DNA of 64,000 nt, taken from assembly GCF_026213295.1 (NCBI RefSeq), contig NC_079420.1, forward strand, positions 20,149,041 to 20,213,040, in the 5' to 3' direction. Made by a program: the position numbers and the translations under genes. The notes under the pieces were generated by a model. It was not told the DNA's origin and did not search any database. It saw nothing but the letters and a program-made list of their open reading frames with translations. Source of the stretch: Gadus chalcogrammus. Its lineage: Eukaryota; Chordata; Actinopteri; Gadiformes; Gadidae. Shown here piece after piece: positions 11,871-24,050 of this stretch (the stretch's first letter is position 1; each line of letters starts with the position of its first letter).

Positions 11871-11891
11871 GGGGGGTTGGGGGGGGGGGGG
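11871..11891. repeat. G-run (G6 TT G13)
   Basis: Six G, two T, then thirteen G. Confidence 0.95.
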
Positions 11892-11993
11892 CACAATTAC
11901 TCTTCATCCACTAGTCTTCATCACCAATGGCAGAGGCCCAGTTCAATGGCTGCATTATCTACGCATATCAATAGCCTGGAATTAAAAGTAATT

Positions 11994-12043
11994 GATTTTT
12001 CTTTTCTTTTCTTTTGGGGGGAGGTGGGAGGGTGGGGATTTGG
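11994..12043. repeat. Pyrimidine-to-purine junction
   Basis: A (TTTTC)n-like tract passes into a G-rich tract with four G-runs. This resembles the T9-G18 junction at 1941-1967. Confidence 0.8.
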
Positions 12044-12480
12044 ATCGGGCTAAAGAAAAAAGGAGCTGTTATTTTAAAAACCACCAATGAATTAGTATTG
12101 TTTTACTAGAAAAACGTTCACTAAAGCCAAAGGAGTACGTATTTGTGCTTCCTAAAATGTGTTTAACTTTTACTGATTAGATTGGATGTAAAAAAAGTCT
12201 ATTTAATCTTGTTGTTATGTTATCTTGTTAATGTTCATTTATATTCAATAAACACACACCGAAGAAGTATCCCACTGTTTAAGTTATATAAACAGTCATA
12301 TTATTGGCATAGAACTAAGTCGACAACACCACAACAACAATGTGCGTTTGCCCCTTCCGTCAACGCCACGACACGACTAAAGAGTTATCAGCAGAAATGA
12401 CCCCGTACACATAAATACAGACACTCGCTATTACACATGAATCATATGCTGCACGGTCAGTCAGAATGACCACACGGGCT
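12044..12480. other. Unique AT-rich sequence, nothing recognised
   Basis: AT-rich with no arrays and no gene. A 72-codon frame at 12182-12400 lacks any domain. Confidence 0.45.
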
Positions 12481-12960
12481 AAAAAAGAATACGAAGAATT
12501 TCAATTTCAAGAACATTATTATTTTCATTAATCACAGCTCTGCCATCAACCTTTCATAATGCCTCAGCGAGAGATCTATTATATGCTCCATTTAGTCTCA
12601 GCCATATTACCTCATATGTTTTCCTGGCTGACCAAATAAGACTTAAGAGATAAAACAATTTACTGTTCATTATGAGCCATGTCACCAGATTCAATCTATT
12701 ACCCTGCGTTAACCGGGACGGCTGGCAGGATCCCATGGACGCTATTGAAGTGAAGAAAATTGATATTTATGTTTTGTATGTCTACGGTCATAAAATGACT
12801 GGGCATTTAATTTACCCCCGCTCCCTTATGGATGGGTTTATATTCGTCATTTTCCCTCTCTCGGTGGTCTAAGGCACCCTTCTCGTCTTTAAGCAGCCTA
12901 TGACCTGTGAAAGATTCTAACAAATTAGCTTCTATTGTGGAGCCAAAGGTGCCGTCAATG
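12481..12960. promoter_or_regulatory. Candidate conserved non-coding element
   Basis: A long repeat-free block with dense ATTA/TAAT cores, for example CTGTTCATTATGAGCC near 12664 and TTTCATTAATCAC near 12522. Its length and texture match vertebrate developmental CNEs. Confidence 0.4.
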
Positions 12961-13413
12961 AAGGGCTGCTCGGCTGAGCCCAAAGTATGATGGGAGAGGC
13001 TGAGCGCAGAGCAGGGAGCCTTGACACCGCTGAATTAACCCTTGGTAGGAAGTGCTCCGATAAGGATGGTGGCGTGTAGACGCGTTAGGGAATTTGCGGT
13101 TTGTCCTTCTGTGACAAGAGACAGATGCATAATGTGAATGTGGTACACTTTGACCCTGCGAGCAAGGCTTCCTTTTATTAGCGTGTACATTGACGGTGTG
13201 AGCTCTGTGTACGAAACTCATCAGTTTTATAATTTGTGTGCTCATAGAAATAGCATTGAATAACATTCCAAATAAATAGTGTGCAAGTTCTCAATGTCTG
13301 CCCTCAGTGTTTTCTTATGAAAAGCTATCTACATAAATACTCCAGCCATTCATATATTAGAGGCATAGATAGATTCATAAGGTGTGAGTGTTTTCCCATT
13401 TAATGAAATTTTG
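12961..13413. other. Unique non-coding sequence
   Basis: Mixed composition. A minus-strand frame of about 103 codons (12955-13266) has no recognised domain. Confidence 0.4.
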
Positions 13414-13431
13414 ACACACACACGCACACGC

Positions 13432-13488
<57 letters not shown>

Positions 13489-13516
13489 TAGATAGACGGA
13501 CAGACAGACAGACACA
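13414..13516. repeat. CA microsatellite followed by GATA/GACA repeats
   Basis: Imperfect then perfect (CA)n runs from 13414 to 13486. GATAGATAGACGGACAGACA-type tetranucleotides follow to 13516. Confidence 0.97.
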
Positions 13517-14940
13517 CAAATTAAGCCTTCAACCATCAGATTGAACCGTCTAGTATTCAAAAAACACGGTTACAGAATATAATAATTATATATTAATTAA
13601 TAGGTATATATTCTTTCAGTGATATAATGATGCTTTTGAATATGATTCTTTTTTTTTTCTTCCATGGGTGCAGCAGGACATTAAGTACATATTATTGGCC
13701 TCAACATACAAGAGTGATATGTGATTATTTGTTTAGTTTTATTAAGCGAAGATGAATTTCATTACGATGCAAAAGGTCAGGGCAACATAAAAGTGGTTTT
13801 CATCTGTGTGCTACGGCTGGGGATTTCCATTGTCAAGAAAATCACTATTAATTGGTTAACAATTGAAGCTTCTAACTATGTCATAATTCACTCACCCTTG
13901 GCTGCATGAGGTTCAGCTAAGTATGTAAGTAGTGCGTTATTTTAAAAAAAATTGACATGCTTCTAAGAAAAATATAAAACTCGGAGTTGAGATGGAACAG
14001 AATACAGATGGATACGATTCAAACCGTGTTTGTCTATTCATATTGAATGTCCATTTTCCAGCACATGTCTGCACGATTATGAAGCTATCAAAATGGGTAA
14101 ACACCATTTAAAATGAAAATGGTAGTTCACTCTGTCCCTGATTCAGGAGATAGTTTACCCAAGAAAATGTATGTACCTCATGCCCTTAACAACAGTCATA
14201 CAAAGGGGGGAGGAAAGAAATAAATAAAGGGGAAGAAAGGATCCCATACCACAGTATTGCCTTCAGGGAAACCAGCAGTGTAGGGAGGACAATGGGGTCA
14301 AAGCAACTTGATTTGTATCTTATGTCCCGTGGGAGTGGAGAATACACCAGTCCAATGCAAGTTACCTGCCCTGTGGCTACCCCCTTTACTCCTGAACAAT
14401 AAGCTGAGATACCACGAGATGTTTACCCCAGAGGAAGAGGAAGTGGAGGGAGTAGGATTGTGTTGGAGAATAAAAATGAGTATAGGAGCCAGAGGGAAGG
14501 AAAGAAAAAAAATTATCATAATAAAATATATGATTACAAATCATGAACCTTTTGCATTTTACTGTAGCGCTACCTGAATGAATCAACATCATCTGAGCAT
14601 TTTTAATTTAGTCTGCATGTAGTATATTCTTAGGGATGGAATCGCTGCTTATTGCCTTTCATATTAGATGCTGTTGATATGCAGACATTTGAATTTGTTT
14701 TCAGGTTATGACAGAATCCCTGAAGGAATCTATTTTAGGAACTTTTTCTTTTTCAACAGTCTGAAGACTGAAGTTTATTATGAGTTTTATTATTTCCACT
14801 TGGGTAAAACTAAAACATGTAAAGTAATGCTATTCTACTTGCAGTTGCAGTGGATAATTTGTATGCAAAATTGCACACTGTTCAGCAATAAGTTGGTGAT
14901 AATTTGCCTACTATCCCCCTTATCAATTAATACTACCATA
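13517..14940. other. Unique AT-rich non-coding sequence
   Basis: Only a T-run near 13649 and short A-runs are seen. Several short open frames overlap on both strands without domain content. Confidence 0.45.
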
Positions 14941-16680
14941 CAGTAGGCCTATATTTGATATTACATACAAAAATCACAAACGTCCACATTAACTTAACTG
15001 TGAGGTAGGCTTATATAAGTTTGCCTTTATGAGAAAACAAAAAAAAGGTTGGTTTACTCCTGTATCATTTATGTTGTTTAATTATGCAGTATTAGTAAAT
15101 GTATGGCCCATGTTCAGAGGTTAACTCATGCAGTTTAGCGTTATAACCTACTGCATGAACCTGCGGTTCATTACCGCTAAAAGGCCTGGTATTACATTGA
15201 CGCCATGGACAATTACATTGTTCGTTTATAGCAGGTACCTGATGAGCCAAATGTAGAATCATCTCTTCGAAGCAGTGTCTCCGATGTTTGTTCATGTTGG
15301 TGGAGCAAGGTCACGTTGGCGGCCACTGCGATGAGGCCAATAGGAAGTGCCTTTCCGAATCTCAAATGATCATATGTCCGACAAAGATAGGCCTATATGA
15401 ACAAAAAACAACTATAAAAGACATAACTATACGACTATATCAACATAATTTACAACACACACCTGCTAGGTTAATCTTTATAAAGCTACAAGGATGACAC
15501 AATCTTTAAGAAGTATCATTTTAGAGTTAAACATGAGTATGTTAGATTATTTCCATCATAGTCATGTATGACTGCTATCTAAGATAAACAGGCTTCTGTT
15601 AAAGCAATATTTAATTAATATCTCCGTCAAATACATGCAGAGGTATTTACAAACATGTAGGCCTACGCTTTGACTTTTCAGTGCATTTCTTACCTCTTTC
15701 ACTTGCATTACTCGAAACTCGAAAATTGCCTTGAAAATATGTACTTTAAACATGTTGTTGAACATTTTGTGTAATATTTATTATATAAACGCTCTGTGTT
15801 TTTATATTTTGCCGATTAACCTTGAGACAATCATCTTTGGGAATCAAGTATTAGCACGTAACAATACTACGTCATTGTTAGTAAACAAGTCGGATGCTGA
15901 AGTCGAGTTGAAGCCGCTTTGGCCTAATCGCAAGTTGTTTATTGTGTATACTCTTATGGATACCGTTTTATTGGGATAATGAAGTGTAGTTTGCTGTAGT
16001 AATAACGCCAACAAGGCAAGCCCTTAGGTAAGTTACAGCTTACGGTCATCTGCACATACACGAGATCACAGTTACCCCCTACGAGACGACCGTTACTCCC
16101 TACGACACCACCGTTACCCCCTACGAGACCACCGTAACCCCCTACGAGACCACTGTAACCCCCTACGAGAACACCATAAGCAGCTACGAGACCACCGTAA
16201 GCACCTACGGAGGCCCCGTAAGGTCAGGTTCGCGTGCTATCAGGCATCCAAACTACAGCGTGAACGAGTGATTCTTCAGCAGCACTCGTTCCAGAACATC
16301 ATGCCTAATAGGCTAGTACAGGACAGGTAAACTTGTCTCATGTGCGTTCGTTTGAAAATGACAGATATGCAATGTTTTCTTTACGAGGATAAAACAAGAT
16401 AAAACAGGTCCTAACTAGCTGGCTGAGGGCCAGTCTATTACTTAACAGATACGCCCCATCGCTAATGTTGTAACGTTGGGGCATGTGACGGAAACATGCC
16501 AACCATTTAAATATGTACATATGAGCTAGGCCTAATGGCATTTCAATTTTATAACAAACATTTAGTGACTGCCTTCTGGCACATATTTGCATAGGCGTTA
16601 TGTAGGCCTAGCTTACATTCATGGCATTGTGGGGAAATACATTTATCTCTGTATTTTTGAAAGGTCTCTTGTGGATCAGA
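14941..16680. mobile_element. Possible inserted or mobile-element-derived patch rich in TAGGCCTA
   Basis: Five exact TAGGCCTA octamers lie at 14944, 15388, 15658, 16527 and 16603, and I noticed none elsewhere in the window. A random 8-mer is expected about once in 65 kb. The patch also holds a 21-bp minisatellite. It lacks the enhancer-like texture of its flanks. No transposase or terminal repeats were seen, so the mobile-element call is tentative. Confidence 0.25.
16057..16222 (+). repeat. 21-bp minisatellite encoding a heptapeptide-like open frame
   Basis: Seven full 21-bp copies (starting 16069, then every 21 bp to 16215) are flanked by partial copies. Because 21 is a multiple of three, one + frame stays open from 16032 to the stop at 16269-16271 and reads VTPYETT repeats. 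There is no ATG in that frame. A perfect donor-like AG/GTAAGT lies just upstream (16026-16033). The copies diverge at both synonymous and non-synonymous positions, so coding is not supported. Confidence 0.9.
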
Positions 16681-17153
16681 CATGTGTGCAGTTAAACCAA
16701 AATAAAATGTAACAGAGATGTCCAATATACCTTCCAATGCTCAAAGTAAAGGGAGTGATTTTACTAATGGGCAAGTACATTAACTTGTAAAATATTGTGA
16801 GACAAATCCGATCCCATGTCACATTACATTTGTACGCATCAAAACCTGTAAACACACACAACACATGTTCCATAGGACTGTGATCATATCTGAACGTCTG
16901 AGGGCGGTATGGTTGGCAGGGTAACCAGGACACATCATGATAGCAGAATGCGATCCGCAGTGCAAATGCAATCCTCTCAATGTGTTGGCATTAGAGATAA
17001 AGTGTAAAGCGCCCATCGGACAGAGACGTCATCAGATAATGGCCGGCCATTGTGAGTCTTTCAACACTCACTCAATTTTATTGAAGAACTCCGGCATGAT
17101 CGGCTTCAAGCAGCCATCACTCACCGATGAGCGGTTTACCGTGCTACCATTCC

Positions 17154-17156
<3 letters not shown>
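16681..17156. other. Unique non-coding sequence
   Basis: Mixed composition, no arrays, no supported gene. Confidence 0.4.
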
Positions 17157-17234
<78 letters not shown>

Positions 17235-17260
17235 CCTCCCTCCCTCCCTTTCTCCCTTTC
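17157..17260. repeat. TC microsatellite and pyrimidine tract
   Basis: A (TC)n array at 17157-17232 is followed by CCCTCCCTCCCTTTCTCCC-type pyrimidine sequence. Confidence 0.98.
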
Positions 17261-17537
17261 TCTACATGGACCCATAATAATAGAGTTTTTGTTTGTTTGT
17301 AAATGCTTGGTATTTACAGGTCGGTCTTAAACAGGTGTTGACTCTGAATCAATTGATTGCAGATGAAAACCTTACATACCTGAATAATTTGTTTTACATT
17401 TCCGAATCCAATATACAGGTCACTGTGCAACCACATTACCTTTTTGTGACTATGAAGCAAGAAACTTAAGGATATTATGGAGTATGGAGACTAACTCACT
17501 TGCTCTGCTAGGTAGAGAGCATCACATAGAAGTGCTG

Positions 17538-17539
<2 letters not shown>

Positions 17540-17579
<40 letters not shown>
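17540..17579. repeat. AT microsatellite
   Basis: About 20 uninterrupted TA dinucleotides. Confidence 0.98.
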
Positions 17580-17582
<3 letters not shown>

Positions 17583-17689
17583 ATGATTAATAGGAGTGAC
17601 CTTTTTAAAAGGAGCTAGACATTTTTACATTGCAGCTCAAACATCTATAAATTGTTTTAAATGTATAAAAATTGTGTTATGAAATCTTT

Positions 17690-17960
17690 TAATTGCAGCC
17701 GACCAGGGTTATTTTGAGAGAATAAAAAGGAAAAAACTCCAGCGTCCGTTGTCGGTGACCTTTATCCTGCTTCTGGAAACAATTACCTGCCAAATTACAG
17801 CCGCAGCAGATCAATGCAATGTTTTCTCTTAAGTAAACATTTACAGAGGCAACAGTCTGATACCTGAAATGCTCCGTTAACATTATGTCATGAGAACTAC
17901 CAATAACATCCAGATGCATTCATAATTTATTCATGGTTCTGACCTTCAAATTGCACCTAG
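17690..17960. promoter_or_regulatory. Candidate conserved non-coding element
   Basis: A repeat-free, mixed-composition island in AT-rich surroundings. CAATTACC lies at 17780-17787 with a further AAATTA shortly after. Its texture is that of a developmental CNE. Confidence 0.4.
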
Positions 17961-19320
17961 ATGGCTCATGACTATAAGGATAATCTAATAATTGAACCTT
18001 CCTTAAGAACAGCCAAATCTCGTAATAGTGAGAAAGCTTTTCGCTATTATCTTTAGTCATCATATTGAGAAAACCTCTGGTTTTACTTAGTCATCTCTGA
18101 CCATTTGTATTTTGGCTAGGGGGAAACAAGCTTCTATCAGGATGGGAATGACATTCTACATGTCAACCATGGTCACATGTGTCAGAGGTTCTTACAGACA
18201 ATGGACTTCAAAAATATGTTCATGGCACGTTTCTGAAATGAGTTATAGCCCCCAACCAGCCATGAACTGATGTTAGCTAGCTTGTTATGCTAGAGATGTT
18301 GCCAACTCTGAACATATTTAGCTGATGTCTGATTATAGTTGATTTGATGCACTTGCACGGTGCTGAGTTCCCCGGATAACAGAATACCTTGGGGCCAATG
18401 AGAGAGACAAGCCAATGCCCAGACCCATCAAACACTGTTTCTCTGTCAGGCGGCAGCTCCACATGTTGTGCCGAACACAAATAATCGACAATGCAAATCA
18501 TGCCATACGTCAAGTGTTACAGATTGTTGAGTGGATAGAAGTGTCTGCCAAATGACTAACTAGTAGTAATAATATATTGCTTTGGATTGATTTGGTTTAA
18601 TCCTTTGTCTGCTAGAATCTCCAGTATAACAACAACTGACTGAAAATGAAAGCATCCGGACAACACACCTGGACAAAGAGGTACAGAAAACACATCTCCT
18701 TCTACAACCACCACGGACACTTGATATAACCCCCAAAGTTTGATGAGTGAATAACAGCAGGCTAATCTGGCCTATCTGAATCAATATATTTAAAAGCGAC
18801 ACTTAATTATCTTTAGCTAACTACAATATTGTAGGAGTATTAGAGTCTAATTTCTGCAACGATGGGCTTCTGTTTGACCTGAATAGCATGCTGCAGCAGG
18901 GGAGCAAGGGACTCGGGCACCTACAGTAGTGGACGTGCTACAGTGGATACAGATTCCCCTACTGGTAAGGATAACTTTAATATTTAGAGCAACTTTTCTC
19001 TTCTAGAACTAAGACACCAAAAACTCATCAATATCCATAAATTGTGAATACACTACATAGCTAATAGGATGTTAATATCAATAACTTCATCTGATTATTG
19101 TTTTGGATAACATTTTTGACCATTGCAGCACAATACCAATCTCAAGATGTGGTCATTCCATAGCTCACTCGCTTATATTTCTGCGGCAGTTTGTTCATAT
19201 ATAAATGACTAGGGCAGTAACCAATGGTGGACTCACCTATTTTTGTGTTTAATTGGCCATATTGTCTCTGGAGTTAATTGGTTCTCGGAGTCCAGGTAGT
19301 TACTAAATGTTTGGCAGCAT
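17961..19320. other. Unique non-coding sequence
   Basis: Mixed to AT-rich, no arrays. Short minus-strand frames at 18277-18513 and 18560-18802 carry no domain and no convincing splice context. Confidence 0.4.
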
Positions 19321-19640
19321 TAGAACCTCAGCACTTTTCCATTAATGGTGCGTGAAATGAAATGTTTGATACTGCAAATAAAATCAGTGATATTCAAGGA
19401 TGTTATGGTTGGTAATGTGTTGAAACTGCCATTTAATGGGTCTTGGAAGATTGGGGTAGTGTCAGCCGTAACCGCCTGGGCCCTCTAGTGACATTGCTAG
19501 TTGCCTCTCCATTCCCTTAACGACTGTCTACACTGATTACACAGACCCCCAAAAGCTTAAAGCTTGGGGAACATGCTCTATTAGTAGTCCAATTAGAACC
19601 ATTAGCATATTCTGCCCCATTTTGATACAATGATTATGCT
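19321..19640. promoter_or_regulatory. Candidate conserved non-coding element with a homeodomain-type palindrome
   Basis: It contains the perfect palindrome CCATTAATGG (19339-19348) and several ATTAG/CTAATT-type words near 19580-19610. No repeats and no coding frame. Confidence 0.4.
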
Positions 19641-20620
19641 GCACAAAATCCAAACCTAAAGATAGAGGGAGAATCTATCAATATAAAAGGGATAGCTTAA
19701 AGACGCGCAGATGGATTTTATTGTTGGGTAATTTATGAGAGGTTACACAACCACTGCTGCTTTTTAGGGTTGCTGTTGAAATCATTATTCCGCCGTGAGT
19801 TGGTTTTAGGTCAATTCAATTATTATTATTATCATGCGTGGTACACTAAGTTTTCATTGTTGTATGTGTTTGTATGACTTTGTACTCGATTGCACCAGTG
19901 AATTTTACTTTGCATAACTTTTTCCAATTTCTCAGTATTCTCACTTACTAAACATAAAGTAAGAAGTCATTCCATGAAGAACAAAAATACACGCAAAACA
20001 ATAACACACAATACATGACAGGCTTTTTACTTTATGACTGAACATCCCAATTCCCTGACATATTTTTAATATTTATTTGAAATGATTCAATTAAAAATGA
20101 GTTTTCAATTTGAAAAGCCCAAAAAGTTTAATTTTAATAACTGAGTTACTTGTTTTATTGATGCTATAATAAGTTGTGCTAATTAAAACAAGGGTGTATA
20201 AGGGGTGTATCATCAGCCATGCTCATGAAGGGTGACAAATTTGGCATTTAAGAATACATCACTAATGACAATGATAATTATCCCCATCTCTTCCTTGACA
20301 ATAGACCATCCAGCATGTGTTGATGCAATAGTGCGACACAAACCATTGACACTGGCAATCGCAAAACCAAACCTTTTTGCCACAATGTACATTGACCATT
20401 TCACTGTCATGTTGCTACACATATGTTGCAAGATGACAAGTTAGAGAAAGTGCAATGAGTGTGTAATGTATCATTTTCACATCTCTTTGCACTCGCAACA
20501 TAATGCATTTTCTGCAGGTGTTACTAACATATGAAAACATTTTGAAGCTGCAGTTGAACATGACATTTTGAAAATTGCAATCAATTTGAATCAATTTAGT
20601 GTATTTTTGGAAAATAATGC
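19641..20620. other. Unique AT-rich non-coding sequence
   Basis: AT-rich. Overlapping frames on both strands at about 20213-20444 have no recognised domain. No array is present. Confidence 0.4.
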
Positions 20621-20624
20621 TGTA

Positions 20625-20706
20625 TTGAAAATAAGCCGCAGTGGACGATAATAACGAATTTATGTTTGTAAAATAGAATATAAACTGCACTTGAAAATAA
20701 GCCGCA
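20625..20706. repeat. 16-bp direct repeat pair
   Basis: TTGAAAATAAGCCGCA occurs exactly at 20625-20640 and 20691-20706, starts 66 bp apart. The word AATAAGCCGCACC resembles ends seen in degraded teleost DNA-transposon copies, but this is recollection, not a match. Confidence 0.85.
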
Positions 20707-20851
20707 CCAGAATAACACATCTTTGCCTACAAGTCAACTACTTGCGTACAGGCCTACCACCCAATACTGGACTTAAACTATAACAAAATGGTTTAAATAG
20801 TGCAATATTCCCAAGGGCCATGCGCGTTGCAGGTGATGCTCCAAGGCTGTT

Positions 20852-21254
20852 ACCCCTGATAGGAAGTGTGTCCCCTAGCTTCAAACAGTGCTGTGTCCCT
20901 GTCCCTGGGAGTGTGCATGCATTCAGCAAAGGTGGAGCAACATTGCTACGCTTTGATTTCACCTAAACAGAATCGTGTGGATTGTTTAATTCATCGTTTA
21001 AGAATTGTAGTTTTACCAACTCGGTTTTGCAAAGTAACACATGGCTCATCTATCAAAGTAAATGCTTTTATTCCACTGGACGTGTAGTTGAACTCTACTC
21101 GGTATTATTCATTGCACTGAATTGAGAGTGTCTAGCCTACTGGAAAACCAAGGTGATCTTATGTTTTTCCTTCAATAATTTGACAATGTTATCATGTACT
21201 TAGAAATGCTATGTCACTGTTTGGAAGCTAGGGGACCCACGGCCTATCAGGGGT
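20852..21254. mobile_element. Candidate non-autonomous DNA transposon or MITE bounded by ~40-nt inverted repeats
   Basis: The left arm 20852-20890 and right arm 21215-21254 align as reverse complements with three substitutions and one 1-nt gap over 40 columns. They share ACCCCTGATAGG, GTCCCCTAGCTTC and AAACAGTG. The interior of 324 bp has no transposase frame. Outside the arms a weaker match (GGTGATGC versus GGTGAGGC) suggests the repeat may extend. No target-site duplication is obvious at the arm ends, so an old inverted duplication is the alternative. Confidence 0.5.
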
Positions 21255-22555
21255 GGGTACCATGCCTCACCGGTCAACCGGTAGCTGAGGAAACGTCCGT
21301 GAGTCGATTGAGATAATGGAGATTCAGGCTTTGGTAAAACACTGTACTTTTTTTTTACAGACTTAGAAAACAGGGCATCTTTTATTCTGCAAGCAATTCA
21401 TTTCGATACAAAGGCTTTGAATTATCGGTCATGGACTGAGAGCACACTGTGGAATTGTTATTTTACTCAGTTATGAAGTGTTCTTTACAAGGTTATCTTT
21501 TACTCGCCAACCTCTAACGTAAATGAGAATATGGTCTTTACACTTCCATACTTGGATTGTTGACGAATAAATGAATTTATTGTGGACAAAACATACCATA
21601 ATGTCATATTCCCTGCTCATATTGAATATCCGTCTGGACGATTGGCTGAGCTCAGCTGATGTGATGATTTCACCAAATCACCACTAACCTCAAGTGATTT
21701 GTCAATAAGCACAGATAATGCAGCATTTTCCGTAATGTGTGGTTTGTGTACATTTTGACGTTGATAAATAGTGAAAACAAGGCACGGCGTTTGGAGAAGG
21801 AGAGCTGACTGACAGCTTATAATGGCCGCAGCAGCAGTGAGTGTGCCAGTTGAGGAGTGAAATGAAGCGTTAATCTGTGTTTGCAAAGGTTATGGCCCCA
21901 TTTCTTGGCGCATAAGACAACTCACACTAATATCTGTTACTCCTTGACTGAATTTAGACATACACATTTAAAAATATGAATATACACGTTGCACTGACTC
22001 AAAACATCCTGGGACCAGTCAGCAATAGGTCAAATAATAGATTTCCTGGCTGCGTTTCACTACACCTCAGTTATATAATGAGATGAGTTAACGTTGTATA
22101 TTGTTGTATATTGTAAATTTAATGCATTGCAATTATGGATATGAATTGTATTTTAAATATTCACAATATTAGTGATGTCATTATCCTACCTAGGAGACCC
22201 TACTTAGATGCTATCTTACATGCTAGCATAATATAAATTGATACTTGCTCTATAATGTAAAATCTATTAACCAGAATAATGTTCTGGTAACTGTATATAT
22301 ACATTTTTAATTAAAATGATTGTCAAGAAAGCCAGGACCATATTACTCTTATGCATACATATATGATCACCAATCAAACAGGCTATCAGTATATACATGT
22401 GTAGGATGCGTTGGGATACTGTGTGGGATGTTCAAGATTTCCATATTGGTGGTAGGGTTGCTTCCACGTAGGCATATTGACAAAATAAAAGATGTCTCAC
22501 TTGTGTATAAAGTGGTAAACATGCAGGCGGGAACACAAGCCTGTTCTGTGTGATA
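21255..22555. other. Unique AT-rich non-coding sequence
   Basis: No arrays. A minus-strand frame at 21617-21886 and a plus-strand frame at 22320-22553 lack domains. Confidence 0.4.
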
Positions 22556-22780
22556 AATATTCAGGTGTTGATGACTGCACGAGATAACAACCAGTCTCAG
22601 AGGTTATCAGGGAGGCTGCCACATTTGGATATATTTTATCAGAGACTATCTGCTACGGCAGAAATCAACCGTTGAGATTTCCCAAAGAATGAATCAAGAT
22701 TGCACTTAGTTACATCAATTGATCTCTGTGCGTAACCTTTTTTGAAAGGAGATGGGAATAATGATTTCAAATTGGCCCTG
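22556..22780. promoter_or_regulatory. Candidate conserved non-coding element
   Basis: A repeat-free block with the perfect palindrome ATCAATTGAT (22714-22723) and GATAA words near 22583. Enhancer-like in texture. Confidence 0.4.
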
Positions 22781-23200
22781 CTTTAAAATGTTAAGAGAGC
22801 ATTTGGAAAAGCAAACATAAAGAAAGGAGCAATGTGTGTTTATGCTGAAAAATTGTCTTGCTTTTTAAATGAAAGAAATGTCAATTATGCCTTATGAAAT
22901 AATGTCATCGACATCAATATCCTATATTATATATCAATAAATTACATGCAAAAGACCCAAAGGTTGAATGATAAACCATATTAAATTACCCAGAATCATT
23001 TTCAATAAATGCCATTTGTATATCTCTCCTGGTTTTATTAATAAAAGTGCAGAATCCTGCCAAGGATATACTGGTTTTGGTAAATAGGTCTATGAAGTAC
23101 AGATACATATAATAATCTCGTTAACCTACACTTGGTGATCGAATAAAATTATAATTAATTAAACACACTACTGCCAACATCTCCGATTTATACCGTACCT
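22781..23200. other. AT-rich unique sequence
   Basis: Nothing recognised beyond high AT content. Possibly a spacer between neighbouring regulatory blocks. Confidence 0.4.
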
Positions 23201-23610
23201 TTTTGGCAGTTAAGCCTTTGAAGGTGGAACCTCTTCTGAAAAAAGGCTTTTAGATTAATCATATTATCTGTAGGTTCTGAAACAAGAATGCTTCTTGACC
23301 TCCCCTTCCATAAGAATCCATTATCTTAAACTATCACAGTAATCCAGGCTTTGGGAGGGGAGAGAGGGAGGCAAGAATCAAGCCTAATAGATAGCAAATA
23401 AGATTAATCTATGATCTAAGTGCCGATTACACTTGGACCTGCCCTTGAACACCCGGTTGTAACCTTGAGATCTGCATCCACTTCCAGGCCAGCAATTGGA
23501 TTGAAAGTCCCTTAAGGGCTGTGGGTTAGTGGAGGGGCACTTTGCCAAGACCTTACCCTTCAGAGATCAGAGATCAAGCAGCTTAACCCTTACCAAACCA
23601 AAGGTGTTAA
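23201..23610. promoter_or_regulatory. Candidate conserved non-coding element with two GATTAATC sites
   Basis: GATTAATC occurs at 23253-23260 and 23402-23409, the latter inside the palindrome AGATTAATCT (23401-23410). This word overlaps two K50-type homeodomain half-sites (GATTA/TAATC, the class bound by Otx and Pitx proteins). GCCGATTACAC follows near 23422. No repeats and no coding frame. Confidence 0.4.
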
Positions 23611-24050
23611 ATATCGCAGGTAATGGTGGGCTATAACAAATCTATAAAATACATTAATTGGTGAACTCGTGCCCATCCTATTTGATGCTGCATACGTTAG
23701 TAGTAAGTAGCAGTGCACAATGAATACTGTATTATCAATATGATATCAGTGACGGTATATAGGGTTGTTATATCTATATAGCTCATGTATAACTATGGAT
23801 GTTTTGATTTATCTGGCATATTGTCTATATACCGAGAGTCTAGACAATTTATAATATTTGTGGAACATTACATTTTTATGAATTTGCCAATTTTAAGAAC
23901 GCACTTTACAAAATCCTTACCAGTATGCATTGGATCTTTTTTAAACTAATAATACTCTTAGAATGTATCTCTTTTTTTCTATTCTAAATAATTGTTCCGT
24001 GATGGACTGAGCACACGTTTAACATATGGAGATCAATATATGGGTCTTTC
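23611..24050. other. AT-rich sequence with a 10-bp inverted repeat
   Basis: CGGTATATAG (23753-23762) and CTATATACCG (23825-23834) are exact reverse complements 62 nt apart. The surrounding sequence may be a worn mobile-element fragment, but this cannot be shown here. Confidence 0.4.
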
